DNA from: Saposhnikovia divaricata
Lineage: Eukaryota; Streptophyta; Magnoliopsida; Apiales; Apiaceae
Length of the DNA: 64,000 bases
Direction of reading: 5' to 3'
Assembly (NCBI GenBank): GCA_036435485.1
Contig: CM071600.1
Location: 53,813,546 to 53,877,545, forward strand
The position numbers and the translations under genes are program-made. Position 1 is the first letter of the stretch. Each line of letters starts with the position of its first letter. Positions 1-12,399 of this stretch are shown here, piece after piece. The notes beneath the pieces are model-generated. The model did not search any database and had not been told where the DNA came from. It worked only from the letters and a program-made list of their open reading frames with translations.

Positions 1-63
1 GTGACTTATTGCTTCATCAAAGAAGTGGTATGTCACTAGTATGAGACGGATATATATTTGTAA

Positions 64-300
64 CCCCATGTGAGTGTCGATAGATCATAAGTTTATGATT
101 TGATCAATTTGTTGCCCCCAAGTGATCATCGATAGATCATAAGTCCGGGACTTGATCAATTTATTATCCCCAAATGATTGTCGATTGGTCACAAGTCTAG
201 GATTAGAATTTGATTTCCCTCAAGTGTTTGACGATGGGTCAATAGCGCAGGACTTTAACGAAATCGTTGCCCCCAAGTAACTCTCGGTGAACACTTGTTT
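64..300. repeat. 52-bp imperfect tandem repeat, about 4.5 units
   Basis: Units start at about 64, 116, 168, 218 and 271. Each opens with CCCCAAGTG or a variant and contains GATAGATCATAAGT and TTGATCAATTTGTTG-like words. The period is 50-53 bp, and divergence rises from the second unit to the fourth. The repeat lies outside any supported gene. It looks like an old minisatellite or the internal repeat of an unidentified element; nothing suggests that it is coding. Confidence 0.8.
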
Positions 301-2135
301 GGGTCGGATTAATTTTTTTTTCATAATAAATCTGAATAAAACGAGGAAAAAAAATTGATATTTGCACAACATGAAATTTGTGAATGATGTAGGAAAACAG
401 CACTTATCTTGATTTTGTCGAGCTAATTTTGATTCAAGACAGAGAGCTCTAATCAGAAACATTGTGGAGCTACTTATGTCTTTGATTCTTTAGTGCTGTA
501 TTTATTTTCTGGATTGGATGTCTTCGTGTGTTGCAATGCATACTTTGCATGGTAAAGGCTGTGAGTTGAACAGAACATTCTTCATCCGCAAGTGCACTAC
601 TGCTCTTTAAATTGGCTTTGCATTGATGATTTAAGTAATGATTGAGAATCACTAAATATATGAAGCTCGCTATAATAGTGTTGTCTAAAGTGATATCCAG
701 CAGGACCAGCACTAACACTTTTGTCGGCAATATTTTTCCTGGTGGTTTTGTTGTAGCTTCTTCCTTGAGTTTGTTTTTCTGCAGCATTTCTATCACAACA
801 TATGCTCCTCTTTTATGCAATCTGCATTTGCATACTCTCTATCTTGCAATCTTTTTTTTAACAGCATAGCTAGGAAGCTCCAAACATTTTTCAGCATCAT
901 TTATATCACATGTATCATCTTTTCTTCCATTTTTCAACCCAACTGCATCTGAAGTGGTTAATTTGCATATTCCATTGTTGTAGTCTTCGAAAAAGAAGGG
1001 CAAACAAAGACATAAACTTTGAAGACCAGCAAGGCACCTTAGCAACTTACTTTTGTTCTGCGTTTAATATCGTTTGCGCTTGGAAATTACCGGCCTTGGT
1101 ACCCACTGAGTTACCATGATTTTTGAAAATTTTGCTTGTGCTTAACAAATCCACAGCGAGTTTAAAGGTGTGACAGACTTGCTTTCCAACTGCATCTAAT
1201 TATTTTGCCTTTAGAACGGAAACATCAGCAAATTCTAAAACTTTCCCTGGGTATAAAATTTTCATCTAGACAATTTAGAGCCTCAGATTTAGCTTGCATG
1301 TCGGAGCTGGTGACACTACTAGCAGCATAATGAATACTAGCAATTTGAGGAAAAATGTTTGGTCTGCTCTGCTAGAAAAAGTAGTCAGCTTCTCCATTTT
1401 CAGATGCCATGTCCTTGTTTACATAGAGCAAATGCAATGCTTGACTAGAACAAACATCACCCATTTAGCTTTCCTGGATAATGGGTAAGGTATAAAGTGT
1501 GCAATGCAGAAAAAGGTCGCCAATTAACCAAAGATCAGAAACCTGGACAGCCAGACCATTGCTCAGTAAAACAGCTCCAACTCTCTGTAGAAAATTTATT
1601 TTCATGAACCATTTTTTGCATTAAAAAATAGATTCTGAGATCTTTCTAACGGCGTGTAATTCATTGTCCAGAAAATTCTGTAGGAAAGCAGTATATTCCA
1701 CGAAGTCAGGCCTTGTGCAGTTTTCAGATATTTTTGTTTTCTTGTTGCGTCTTCTTGCTTGCTACCGTTCTTGCATGAATTAGCATTATTTGTATGGGTC
1801 AAGTAGGCTCCACTCAGAGATTTTTTTTAGGCCTCCTTCGACTTAGATAGACTTACCTGAGGTTGTGTTTTTGTTGTTAAAATTGATGCCCTCATAACAC
1901 ATGATCACTCTAACATAGTCAAACAATGAGCCATCATATGTCCCATGAATAAGGCTTTGTCCAGGGTCTTGACAATTTCACAGTCCTTTGATAATCTCTT
2001 TTCTTTAATTTGTGACCTTAATGTAGAAAAAACCTGTACATTTAATGGATTGTTGCAAATCCCAGACATCCTATCTCTAAAACATTCATAACTTTCTGCA
2101 GAAAAATTCTTTTCTGAAATAGTACAAGTGCTACT
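301..2135. other. unrecognised stretch without a supportable gene
   Basis: This stretch is less AT-rich than the DNA that follows. It contains only short open frames (under 120 codons) on both strands, with no recognisable domain, splice structure or codon bias. The minus strand between about 1100 and 1500 has short runs that look like decayed coding sequence but are broken by many stops. A gene relic or a non-coding transcript is possible, but neither can be supported from sequence alone. Confidence 0.4.
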
Positions 2136-2205
2136 TGTACTATTTATTATTTATAAAATCATTGAAATTTAAAAATGATCCGTGCTTTGCAGGGTTCTAA
2201 GCTAG
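2136..2205 (+). mobile_element. Helitron 3' terminus relic
   Basis: The plus strand shows an imperfect GC hairpin (CCGTGCTTTGCAGG), a short AT spacer and then CTAG followed by T. This is the Helitron 3' end layout of a hairpin followed by CTRR inserted before T. It matches other ends in the window (2866, 7897, 42300, 43025). No matching 5' end was found, so the body is probably truncated. Confidence 0.5.
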
Positions 2206-2865
2206 TTATATAGTAAGAGTAAGAGTTATAATAGTACAAGTGGTTAAGGGAATATCCTTTGTCGACCCAGATCATGGGTTCCATCCTCGCTCAACCTCGA
2301 GAATTGTTAGAACATATACTCATTTGTAAGCTTATAAGTACTTTATTATCAAAAAAATTAAAATAAAAAAGTACTACCAAAAGTCAAGAGTTCGATACTC
2401 ACTAGCAACAATGTTATTCTACTATATAATTATAACCTATATAAAAGAGATAATATGAAGTACCGAGTTCGATACTATTAACCGTAATTTTAAAATATAT
2501 ATATAACCTACTGATCAATAAAAATTAGGCACATATTTTTCAACAATAAGCATGTTAGTTTCTGGGTATAATGTGAAGCATCAATTCCTATTAACTACAT
2601 AATATTATTATAATATATAATTTATCAAAAGTATTAGTAGTCATTATCTATCTTAAACACGCATACGAAAAACATACATGCAAATTTTAAAATTCATTTT
2701 ATTATATAGTATGAGAGTGGTGGGTTATTGTGGAGTTGATGCTTATCTAGTATCTTGAAATTATAAATTAATACTCTTATCAAGAGTGAAAATCAAGTTG
2801 AAAAAAGAAACATATGTTCCGTTCGATTTGAAAAAAAAAACATTCAATAAAAATATAATAGTATA
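2206..2865. other. AT-rich intergenic DNA
   Basis: This is low-complexity, AT-rich sequence without open frames. A word close to AATATAATAGTAT just before 2866 resembles the 5' end of the window's Helitrons read from the other strand, so Helitron debris is likely here too. Confidence 0.4.
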
Positions 2866-3000
2866 CTAGCTTATAACCCGTGCAAAGTACGGTTCTTTTA
2901 TACAAATTTATTAATGAAATATTAATATAAATATTGATATATTAAAATAATTAATTTATTTATAATTGTTTTAAGAAACTTTTATTATTTTTAGAATTCC
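2866..3000 (-). mobile_element. Helitron 3' terminus, minus strand
   Basis: Read on the minus strand, this is a CCGTACTTTGCACGGG-type hairpin followed by TTATAAG and CTAG, the same end as the elements starting at 42300 and 43025. It sits immediately beside AATAGTAT, the 5'-end word of the same family, so it probably inserted into an older copy. The far end of the element was not found, and the end coordinate is arbitrary. Confidence 0.5.
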
Positions 3001-3351
3001 ATGTTCTTATATCTATGAGTTTTTACATAAACTTTTTTTAAAAAAAGAAAATTTGGCTTATTAATTTCGATTATTGATCGAATTAGTCAATTTTCATTGA
3101 TTTTGTCGATTATTGATCCATTTTTACAAAAAAACATTTTTTTAATCCGATTTTAACAAAATCAATTTGATTAACAACCAAATCTCGATTAATCAGCTAT
3201 TAATTTTGATTAATTATCACTTTTTTTAAATGGATCGAGAACAATGTAATATAAGTATAACTATGATAAAAATTGAAAATACCTTACCAAATTTGTAACC
3301 TTTGTATAATGCAAGTTTTTAATTCTCAATTACTACACGATTTATATTGGG

Positions 3352-3770
3352 TAATGGCCAAAAATATCATTTTTTTAAAAATTTTATTACACAAATACCA
3401 ATTTTAAATTTTTTGGCCAAAAATACCAACCTATTACGCATTTACAAAATGGGTAATGCTATTACGCATTTGAGGAATGGATTTCATGTAAGAATTTTTT
3501 TTAAAAACGAAAAAAAAATAAAAAAAAATATTTATTGTGTCACGCATTCTTGGAATGCGTAACACCCCAACTATGGAGGTGTTACGCATTCCTGTAATGC
3601 CTGATACAATAAAAAATTATTTTTTTGTAATTTATATGCATTACCCATTTGACAAATGCGTAATACTATTACCCATTTTTGAAATGCGTTATACACTGGT
3701 ATTTTTGGCCAAAAAATTCAAAAAGGGATATTCTTGTCAAAAAGTTAAAAAAATGGTAAAAATGTCATTA
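3352..3770. mobile_element. MITE with about 130-bp terminal inverted repeats
   Basis: The left arm begins TAATGGCCAAAAATATCA. The reverse complement of the right arm begins TAATGACATTTTTACCAT. Both arms then share TTTTTTGGCCAAAAATACCA, followed by alternating ATTACGCATTT and AAATGGGTAAT words. The 419-bp element has no coding capacity; two short open frames across it are by-products of the repeat. No clear target duplication was found, so the superfamily is unassigned. Confidence 0.7.
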
Positions 3771-4556
3771 TTTCATTTATATTTTACATTTCAGTATTTT
3801 ACTAAAAAATATTAGATATATTTTGTTTATTCAGTTAGTGATCCGTTTTATAATTGACTTGAACACCCGTTTAAACGACTTATACTATAAAATTCTTCCG
3901 TGATTTAGATTGCATATCGCCTGTTTCTGTCCGGAACACCGCAATAATAGGGACTTACGACTTACTATTAATAAAAAAAATAAATAATATTTCAATTTTA
4001 ATATAATTACTTTTAATTATATCCCTTTTAGATTATAATTTACATTTTAATATAATATAATCTTGATCGTCTATTTTTAAAATATTAGATTTGATGGTTG
4101 AAATTATTTTGATAGTACAGTGACAAAAATTATGGATAAGATCCTCTTTACGCTTATTATATATAAGGATATAATAAGGATATAATTCCTCTTAATTTTA
4201 TTATATAACGTATTATTCACAAAAGCAAGCATAGACAGAATATGATTAGAAGTTTTTTTGGCCGAGCCATAAACAAATCAAATGTGTAAACTCAATGCGC
4301 TTATTAATTAAGTTTTGTATTAGTGGCTTTAAATTTAATTTATAAAATATATGTTGTTGTTGGGAGTCGAACCCTTGACCTATGGTAGTACTCGTTTATT
4401 ATCCCTCTTACTCTTATTATATAATATAATAATATAGTAGGATATAATTCTTACTTTAATATGTAAATTTTTAAATAAAATTAAAGTGACCAACTAAAAT
4501 TATATCCTTTATATAAGTATAAGAGTGATCTCATATCATTCAAAGAAAATTTTAAG
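3771..4556. other. AT-rich intergenic DNA
   Basis: No open frames or element ends are visible apart from short poly-A/T and TATA runs. Confidence 0.4.
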
Positions 4557-4713
4557 AATTCAAAATTGAACACAAATATAAATTGAACGTGTAAAATCTT
4601 ATATATATCAATTTTTTAACAATTTAATATGTAAATTAATAACATATAAATATTAAAAAAATAAATATAATTATAAATATTAAAAAAATGAACCATGCCT
4701 GGTTATAAACTAA
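4557..4713 (+). mobile_element. Helitron 3' end, degenerate
   Basis: About 150 bp are closely similar to the 3' end at 7731-7897 (shared words TTGAACGTGTAAAATCTTA and TAAATTAATAACA). The segment ends in an imperfect hairpin (CCATGCCTGG), TTATAAA and CTAA before T. The family assignment rests on the paired copy; the 5' end was not located. Confidence 0.5.
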
Positions 4714-4972
4714 TATCAATAATGCTGGTAAAAGTAAGTTACATGTTTAATGAGGTTATCAATTCGATTCTTCCCGCTATTTTGGAAGTGTGTATATATT
4801 CGTATTAACTCAATTTTGACATATATTTATTATACGATTAATTTATAAACTTCAGTTGAATAAAAAAATTTATACAAATATTAAAAAAATTTGTGAATCA
4901 CAAGTTATAAATTAGTATATAATAAATATACTAATTAGAAAAATAAATCTATTTAGAAAATTTTGTTTAGAT

Positions 4973-5679
4973 TAGGGGTGTTCACGGTTTGACCAACCCC
5001 ACCAATCCGATCCAAACCGGGTACTTTTCGGCCGATCCAAACTGATTTTTTCCAACCCAATGTATACTCGGATTGAAAAAACGTCAACCCAATTTTAATG
5101 GGTTGGATATGGGTTTCGGTTTTTAAAATCCGATCCAATCCAACACGATCCGATTAAAAATAAGATAATTAAAATATATAAGCCCAACCCATTAGACATT
5201 AGTATTAGTATTAGTCCAGTCCAGTAGTCCACTATAGTCTGAGGTTCATTACAATTTGCCCTATCAAACTATCACGTATTACAAATACACTAATTTGTAT
5301 GACTTATTCATCTATGTTATGATTCAGTTCAAATTTAAAGACTATGTCTAGTGTTTAATCAATTTCTTTTTATGTGTTAAAATTCAGAATTTCGGATATT
5401 TAAGATGTATGCTATTTGTGTTGCATGAATGATTATAATATTTTGTTGAACTATTTCCGATTTGTTTTGAACTCTCATTTTCAGTTTTTTTTTTTTTGAT
5501 AAAAAATTTATTTATATATTTACTAACCCGATCAATCCGATCCAAACCGAAATACATTAAATGGGTTGGTTTACAAATTCTATTTTTATGGGTTGGGTTG
5601 AAAATTTTCTAAACCGATTAAATTGGGTTGGGTCATAAAATCCTCCCAACCCACCCAAGCCGATCCGTGAACACCCCTA
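4973..5679. mobile_element. non-autonomous hAT element (deletion derivative)
   Basis: Its termini are TAGGGGTGTTCACGG and CCGTGAACACCCCTA. It is flanked by a perfect 8-bp target duplication GTTTAGAT (4965-4972 and 5680-5687), the hallmark of hAT insertion. The 707-bp body has no transposase. Its left about 320 bp match the left end of the element at 25900 and its right about 375 bp match the right end of the same element (30110-30474). It is therefore an internal-deletion (Ds-like) derivative of that family. The clean termini and target duplication suggest fairly recent movement. Confidence 0.93.
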
Positions 5680-6059
5680 GTTTAGATTATGGATTCCGAT
5701 AATTTTCACAAAATATTTTCAGATTTGAATGCGAATTCAAATTTTCATATAAGATAGGTCCGTATCCGAATTATCCATTTGATTACCCTAATTATATCAT
5801 ATGAAAAGAAGAAGTTATTATTTAAAAATGATATAAATTGAAAGAGCTTGTACTAGAATTGGAATTTTCAAAATTTAAAATAAAAAAATAGTTACAATAT
5901 AACTTGATGAGGATACCAATTTAATAAATACGTAAATTTAATTTAATTTCGATTATATATCAAAATATTAAGTAAAGTATTATTAGATTCTAAAATAGAA
6001 ATATGAAAATTGGTGAATCTAATATTAATAACTAAATACATTCTTTAATAAAAAGAATT

Positions 6060-7490
6060 CAATTATTCTCATTTATTTATTTTATAATCTAGCGATCCTT
6101 ATTATTTTAACTGTCAAGTACCAAAATTTTGTATAACATCCATGTTATACTTAATAAATTTTAATATTTTATTAATGTAAATAAAAATTCATAAATTTAA
6201 AATAATTAGAGACAGAAAATAATCAAATTTGAACTAAAATTCGTAAATTAATGATAAGATTCTATGAACATTTGAAGAGCATTCCATATACTAAAATATA
6301 GGATAGTCATTCATATTAAATCTAAATGTTATCATTAGAATAAAATTTTATAAATTTTAAAGAATTAGAAAAAATAATGAAATTAAAGCTGAAATAAATA
6401 GTTATTAAATATTTATTAGATTTTAAACGCTTACTTTACTATCTTGACTCTATCTTTAAATCTAAAAATCGAATTTTAAAGATCGTACAGCGTACAAAAA
6501 ACTTATGAAATGATATTTAATTTAATGATGATTTTATAATTATTATTTTAATGAAATTACCCAGAAATTGAAATGATAAAAAAATTATGAATTTTTACAT
6601 TGAATGTTTTATTCAATTTAGAAAAACTATTTATAATTGGTTAAAATATTAAAATACACTTCTTAGTATTTGGATATAATTCTATTAACAATCAAATACA
6701 CTTTTTAATATTAAATTCAACAATTCTCACTTATCTTTTTAAAATCTAACGATTTTAATTATTGTTGTCCTAAGTACCAAAAAAAATATTTTATGCTTAA
6801 TATATATAAAAAAAATATATATAATTATATCCTATTATATTATAAGAATTACAATGTAATCATAAAAAGACATAATAAATGTAAAAAAGATGTTATCCAT
6901 AATTTTGGTCATTGTTATAATCTAAAAAGGATGTAACTAAAAAGAGTTGTATTAGAATTGAATTAAAAAAGAAAATTATAATCTGAAAAGGATTTAATTA
7001 AAAAAGGTTGTATTAGAATTGAACTTTATTTATTAATTTATCAATATTAAAAAAAAGGTTCATATTTACTATTTGAGTAGAAATTAGATTTGAATGATTT
7101 TACAGCCCACACGAAGCTCATAAAATAATCTTTAACTTGATGATGATTTGAAAATTATTATCCAAATAGAAACAGTCAGAATCTCAAGATAAAATATAAT
7201 TACGAATTTTTACATTAATTCTATTCTGCGTAGAAGACCGACTTTGATAATCCTATTCAATGTAGAAAACCTAATTATATATGATTGAAATCATTGTCAT
7301 TCACTTTTTCGTATTTCAATATAAATATACGTTTTAGTTTACATGTTAAAATATAAAATTTTGTCTATGCTAGATCTAGTGTTTTTCATCTATTTATTTT
7401 AAGATCTAACGGTTCTTATTAATTTGTCATACTGAGGACTATAATACCGACTACCAAATTTTTGGACAAAATCTTTCTAACATTTATTAT
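6060..7490. repeat. imperfect direct repeat (about 620-650 bp) plus inverted segment
   Basis: Segments near 6067-6680 and 6724-7310 share ordered words (TCTAGCGAT or TCTAACGAT, AAGTACCAAAA, TTTTACATTGAATG or a variant). A partial third copy starts near 7390. A segment at about 7600-7725 is the inverted complement of about 7075-7200; both contain TTTTACAGCCCAC in one orientation. The region is AT-rich, non-coding and probably made of nested old elements. Confidence 0.5.
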
Positions 7491-7730
7491 TAAAAATTGT
7501 ATTTGATTCTTAGTACAACTATCTTCAAATAATAAAAAGGTTATTTTGATAATCAAAATGAAATATAAGTAGATTTTCTAAATCGAAATAGAATTTTAAT
7601 GTAAAAAATCGTCAATTTCTTCTCTCTTTTATTTCTTGGTAATTTTAATTGAAAAATAATTGTTAAACCATCACTAAATTAAAGATTATTTTGTTAATTT
7701 CACGTGGGCTGTAAAATCGTCCAAATCAAG

Positions 7731-7897
7731 TTTTAAGAATTCAAGATAAAACACATAATAAATTGAACGTGTAAAATCTTATATATATTAATTTTTTAAC
7801 AACAATTTGATAAGTAAATTAATAACAAATAAATATTAACAAAAATTAGTATAATTACAGATATTAGAAAAGAAGCTGTGCACGGATTATAAGCTAG
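7731..7897 (+). mobile_element. Helitron 3' end
   Basis: The segment ends with a short hairpin-like stretch (CTGTGCACGG), ATTATAAG and CTAG before T, and is preceded by about 150 bp shared with 4557-4713. It lies about 570 bp downstream of the stop codon of the glycosyltransferase gene, which reads toward it. Confidence 0.55.
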
Positions 7898-8466
7898 TAA
7901 CAACAATATTGCCATGGCAGGGTCAGAAGTCAGGACCTCTTTAGGATAGGTAGCAGAAGGCCCAGAGCCATTTATTAGTAGTAAGCATAACACCTGTTTC
8001 CAATAATTAAACAAAAACCATACTGATAACTGAACCAGGCCATGTAAAATTTTCGTGTAAGATTGAATATTGATCTACAACTAAAATTTCTGACATTTAT
8101 AAACTTGAAATATATACTAAGAATGTCCAAAAGCAGAACAGTAATCCATCCTTTTCTCAGTTACAAAAAAATGGGAAATCTTCTCCATCTTCGTGCCCAA
8201 GGCCATTTACCTGAAAAATAGATGTTACAGAACCATACAAAATTTATGGCATAAACCTTGATCTCTTAAGCACAACAAAACCTTGATCTCTGAAGCATAG
8301 GATTTATGGCATAAACCTTCATCAATCAATCTTGTTCAGTGTGCCCCTTTCCAGATATCAGCTTTAGTATTGTTTAACATTAATTCAGTGAGAGGGACTA
8401 CAAGCCAATGTCCAAGTTCTTCCTAGTAACTTTAAGCACTTCTCCAATATACGTGACTCTAAAAAT

Positions 8467-11400
8467 TTACAACACGTCAGAGCAACGGATACAGGAGTGG
8501 TTAATAACCCTTGCCACAAGACTATCCGGCTCGGGAATCAGGGCAGATGTTAAGCTGTTCCAAAAATGAAATGTCACGGACTCATCGAGAATCTTTCTGA
8601 ATAAACCATCCTGTAGAGCTCTTTCATATGCACTTGATGGAGTAGTGAAAAAGCTGTGTAAATCATAAAGTATTAAGCAAAAGTAGGATATGAAAGAAAT
8701 GGACACTAAACGATGCATGCAAGTAGGAAAAAGAATTAAATAAATCTGCAGGGTAAATGTAGAAATACCAATTATCAGAAATTCAAGCATTGCCAGCAAT
8801 ATTTCAGTAATGTTTTAGAATAACAGAGATTGCTTCTGGGGAAATAGTATCTAGAGTCTAGACATTCATAAGTACAATGCAGAAGCAGAAACATGAACAT
8901 AGACCAGAGGGCAAATAAATTATTTTAGTAATCAATGTTGGGGGAAAAACTCACATATTAGATTGGTAAAACAGCCTATACTTTTGTAGATGTGATGTAG
9001 TACAAAAAAGGAAATAATTGGTTTATGTGGATTAAACCGCGAATAACCCACAAGCCCTAGGGTGATCCAACTGTAAAAGAACCAGTACCCCGACGACTTC
9101 TCAACTGCGGAACAGAACGCAACCCATAACAAGAGAGAGAACAATCTTAATTTCAATAATCAATCATAGTGTTATATTAATAAAAGGTTACATCTCCTTA
9201 TACAGGATTAAATCCCTAAAACTTGACCACCAAGGAAAATCCTAATAATAAAGGATAATCCTTTTCCTATTATCTACCATAATCTAGAATAATCCTGATG
9301 AACTATTTACATAAAAATAATGAAAACTTATAACAATTACAACTGAATCTCAAGTAGATATTCAGAAAATCCTAAGCAAATATAAATATCTTAGTCTAGC
9401 AGACTAAAGTATATATATATATATATATATAGAAATATCAGGTAAAGCTGTGAATCATTATGCCTTGTACAACTCCAACCCAGGTACCATGGTACACAGG
9501 GCATTATATTCATTATGTTTTGTAGTATCATGCATGTGTCCAGCTCAGCATATGTACAACTTTCACAGTTTCATATGATTCAACCAAATTGCATACTGTA
9601 AAACATACCTTGTAACTGTGTCACGACTAATAGGGAAGAAAGCAAAAGAAGGTTGCAGCTTCAGCTCCATCTGTTTGTTGAAGGGACTCTTCTTGTTCAG
9701 GAAATTTATACTAACTCTAGTTAGCAATTCAGCTCCATTCCATCTTACAAGGGTATCATCATATGTCGAATAGAACTCTGTTAAACAATCCCAAATAAAG
9801 GGACTGCAGAGAGATGTGGAATAAGCATTAGACGATGGAACAAAGAACAAAAAAAGCTACACCCATGTATTTACAACTAAAAAAGAAATTTTTTTAACCA
9901 TGTGTACCAAATTCCAATAAAAGTACATGACGATTAGAATTATAAAACTACAATGGAACAAAACTACACTAGGAGACCTGGTGGCCATTCACCAAACAAC
10001 TTTGAACTTGCAATTGTAGAAAACTAAATACAGAACACTGGCGTCTAGCATATAGAATAGGCCACTATGTCATTGATTCAAACTCTTACAAAATGCAAGT
10101 CCATGTCACATGATTTCTATCAGAGTCACATATGTAGTTGCAATACCTGTGTTTTCTAAATGCCATTACAGCACCATTCAGATTGCTTCCATTGTGCTCA
10201 TTCTCTAATCCAACAGTATTGTTCAGCGAAGATAATGGCTGTAAGACTATAATGTCCGAATCAAGATAGATTCCTCCATATCTGCGTAGCCCATGCAATA
10301 AATGCATAGATTCAGTGATCATAGTACAAAGATAACTAGTTTTGATTTCCTACAACAACTATTATAAAGGCCTACCTGCTGTTACAAAACATAGCAGATC
10401 TTTAAAGCATGTAAATACACCACTCAAAGTTATATACCACAAGGACATTAGAAACCTAAAACTCTAAATAGTTAAAGATGAAGGTATAAATATTAGGTAT
10501 GTGCTACAGGTAGATCACTTACTTGTACAGTGAAGCGAGCCTAACAAGTTCACTGAAGTGAGTAGAATAAAATTTAGTCTTTTTCCAATCCAACCAGACA
10601 GAAGCAAATATATGGGTAGGTGTATCCTTCAAAAGTTCATCAAGATTTGGCATGGCTACCGCAACCTTAAAACTGTGAAACATGTAAAGGACAAAATGCG
10701 TTAGCTCGTTTGTACATACGATCTTTACATTTAGCTCGTTTGTAAATACGATCGTTACATACTGCTCAAACAATGAAGTTCATAAATTTTGGTGGAAACA
10801 TATCGGCACTGCACATCAATATCTGATAAAGAATCACATTTCCAAAGTGCAAGAGTTCTGAACTTTAGAAATTCTAGACGAGCTAAAAAGTATTTGATGC
10901 TAGTATTAGACACATTAAACAAAGTTGAGAACATACCCGTCCTTGACGAAACCATCAAATAGATTAAGTTCAATTGTTTCAGAAAAGATCACCACACATG
11001 CATCTGGATTGTGAAACAGAAGGCTTTCAAGTCCTCTTTGGTGGCGAACACTAAATGCCCATGGTGGGGAATTCCAGACCATAAAAACCCTCATAGAACA
11101 CCTCCCTTTCCTAAAAAACGCATCCATGAAATTCGAAAACGACAAATGCCCATCCAATCCAGGATAATAACCCCATCTCCTTCCATCAGCATAAACTTGA
11201 CCAGAAAACTCAGACCACACATTACCATCTACACTCTTTGAACCCGTATCACGAACTACCGAATCCACTCTTTTAGCATTACTTCCACTATCAACACCAC
11301 CTCGTACACTAACCGAACTATTAACTACATTATCACCCAACGTCTTCCTCTCCGCTACCTTAATTTCACTTTCCACATCCTTACCACCACCCTCAACGTT

Positions 11401-12216
11401 ACCAACCTCCGGTGCCTTCCTAGCCAAAAATGGAACATTCTTAAACTCACTAACCAACCCCTTCAAAACCATCCTGTCCCCTTTCGTCAACCCTGTCACT
11501 CCAACTCCATCGGGATCCTGCAAAAGCGGATTATTCAAAGGATTCAACAACTCTAAATTCGACTTAAACATCTTATCCCTCCTCAGAAAATCCCCCTTCT
11601 TATCAAACCAATCCCCCCACCCTTCCCTCAAAGGCGAAACCCTACCTCCAATTTTCAACAACAACGCGTCCTCAATCGCCTTAACCTCCCCAATTTTCCT
11701 CCTCACATTCTCATCCACCGGAACATCGTCGGAACCAAACACTCCTCTACTCAAATCCTCTAACCCTAACCCTAAATTCACATCAAAATTAACATAATCC
11801 TCCCACAAATCAATCGATTTTTTATCGAAAGCGCGACGAATCACATTACTGACATGATCAAAGTAATAGCCACTACCTAAAACCCTAGCTTTCGAATACT
11901 TACTATCCTCATCAACGCCACGTAGGACGTCGTCGTCGTTGGCGATCTTGGATGGATCGAAGTCGACGTCGTCGAGCTCGTCGATGCGATCGTCGGATCC
12001 GGCGAGGGATTTGAGGTCGTCGGGATCGGCGTCTTCGAGGAGAGGGTCGGAGAAGGAAACGGCGTCGTTTGATTGGAGGAGAGGGTTGGTGGGACGGTGG
12101 GAGGTGAGGCGACTGTGGAGGAGAGACACGGAGAGGAGGAGGAGAATGGCGGTGGTTATTGCGCAGAGATGGGATGCGTAACTGGGTCGCCGCCGTACGC
12201 GGAGGCGCCGGAGCAT
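8467..12216 (-). CDS. GT32-type alpha-1,4-glycosyltransferase, five exons
   Basis: Exons on the minus strand are 12216-10937, 10672-10523, 10281-10147, 9803-9609 and 8653-8467. All introns are GT-AG and every phase joins, giving 648 codons and a TAA stop. Residues about 15-35 form one hydrophobic segment behind an Arg-rich tail (type II Golgi anchor). A variable stem follows to about residue 350. The catalytic domain has GGIYLDSD with the DXD metal/nucleotide-sugar motif at 484-486, then a Gb3-synthase-like C-terminal half ending HSCIRCSDVL. This matches the family annotated in plants as lactosylceramide 4-alpha-galactosyltransferase-like (Arabidopsis At4g19900 type), in length as well as domain order. 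The true sugar donor and acceptor are not known from sequence; the family name comes from animal Gb3 synthase. The likely site of action is the Golgi lumen. The start is the first ATG of the long exon, directly ahead of the anchor. Confidence 0.93.
9409..9431. repeat. AT microsatellite in intron 4 of the glycosyltransferase gene
   Basis: About eleven TA dinucleotides lie inside the longest intron (8654-9608). It is likely length-variable and has no evident role. Confidence 0.85.
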
Positions 12217-12399
12217 TTTTTTTTTGGAGTGGAGATTGGGGAAAGTGTGGCGGGAAGAGTGTGTGTGTGAGAGTGAGATTAACTAACTTATTTTGATTCA
12301 GCTGTGTCTGAAAATTGTACTAACTAGATTATAGTAACCAATTTTGATCCTAATTTTTTTTTTTTTAATTTTCGTGTGCTTGCATTTTATTTTTATTAA

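Noticed and set aside
220..1802. Several open frames of 60-116 codons on both strands
   Set aside because: No domain, no consistent codon bias, no splice links; lengths are as expected by chance.
11939..12270. Plus-strand frames over the start of the glycosyltransferase gene
   Set aside because: Antisense shadows of GC-richer exon 1; low-complexity Arg/Glu/Gly translations.
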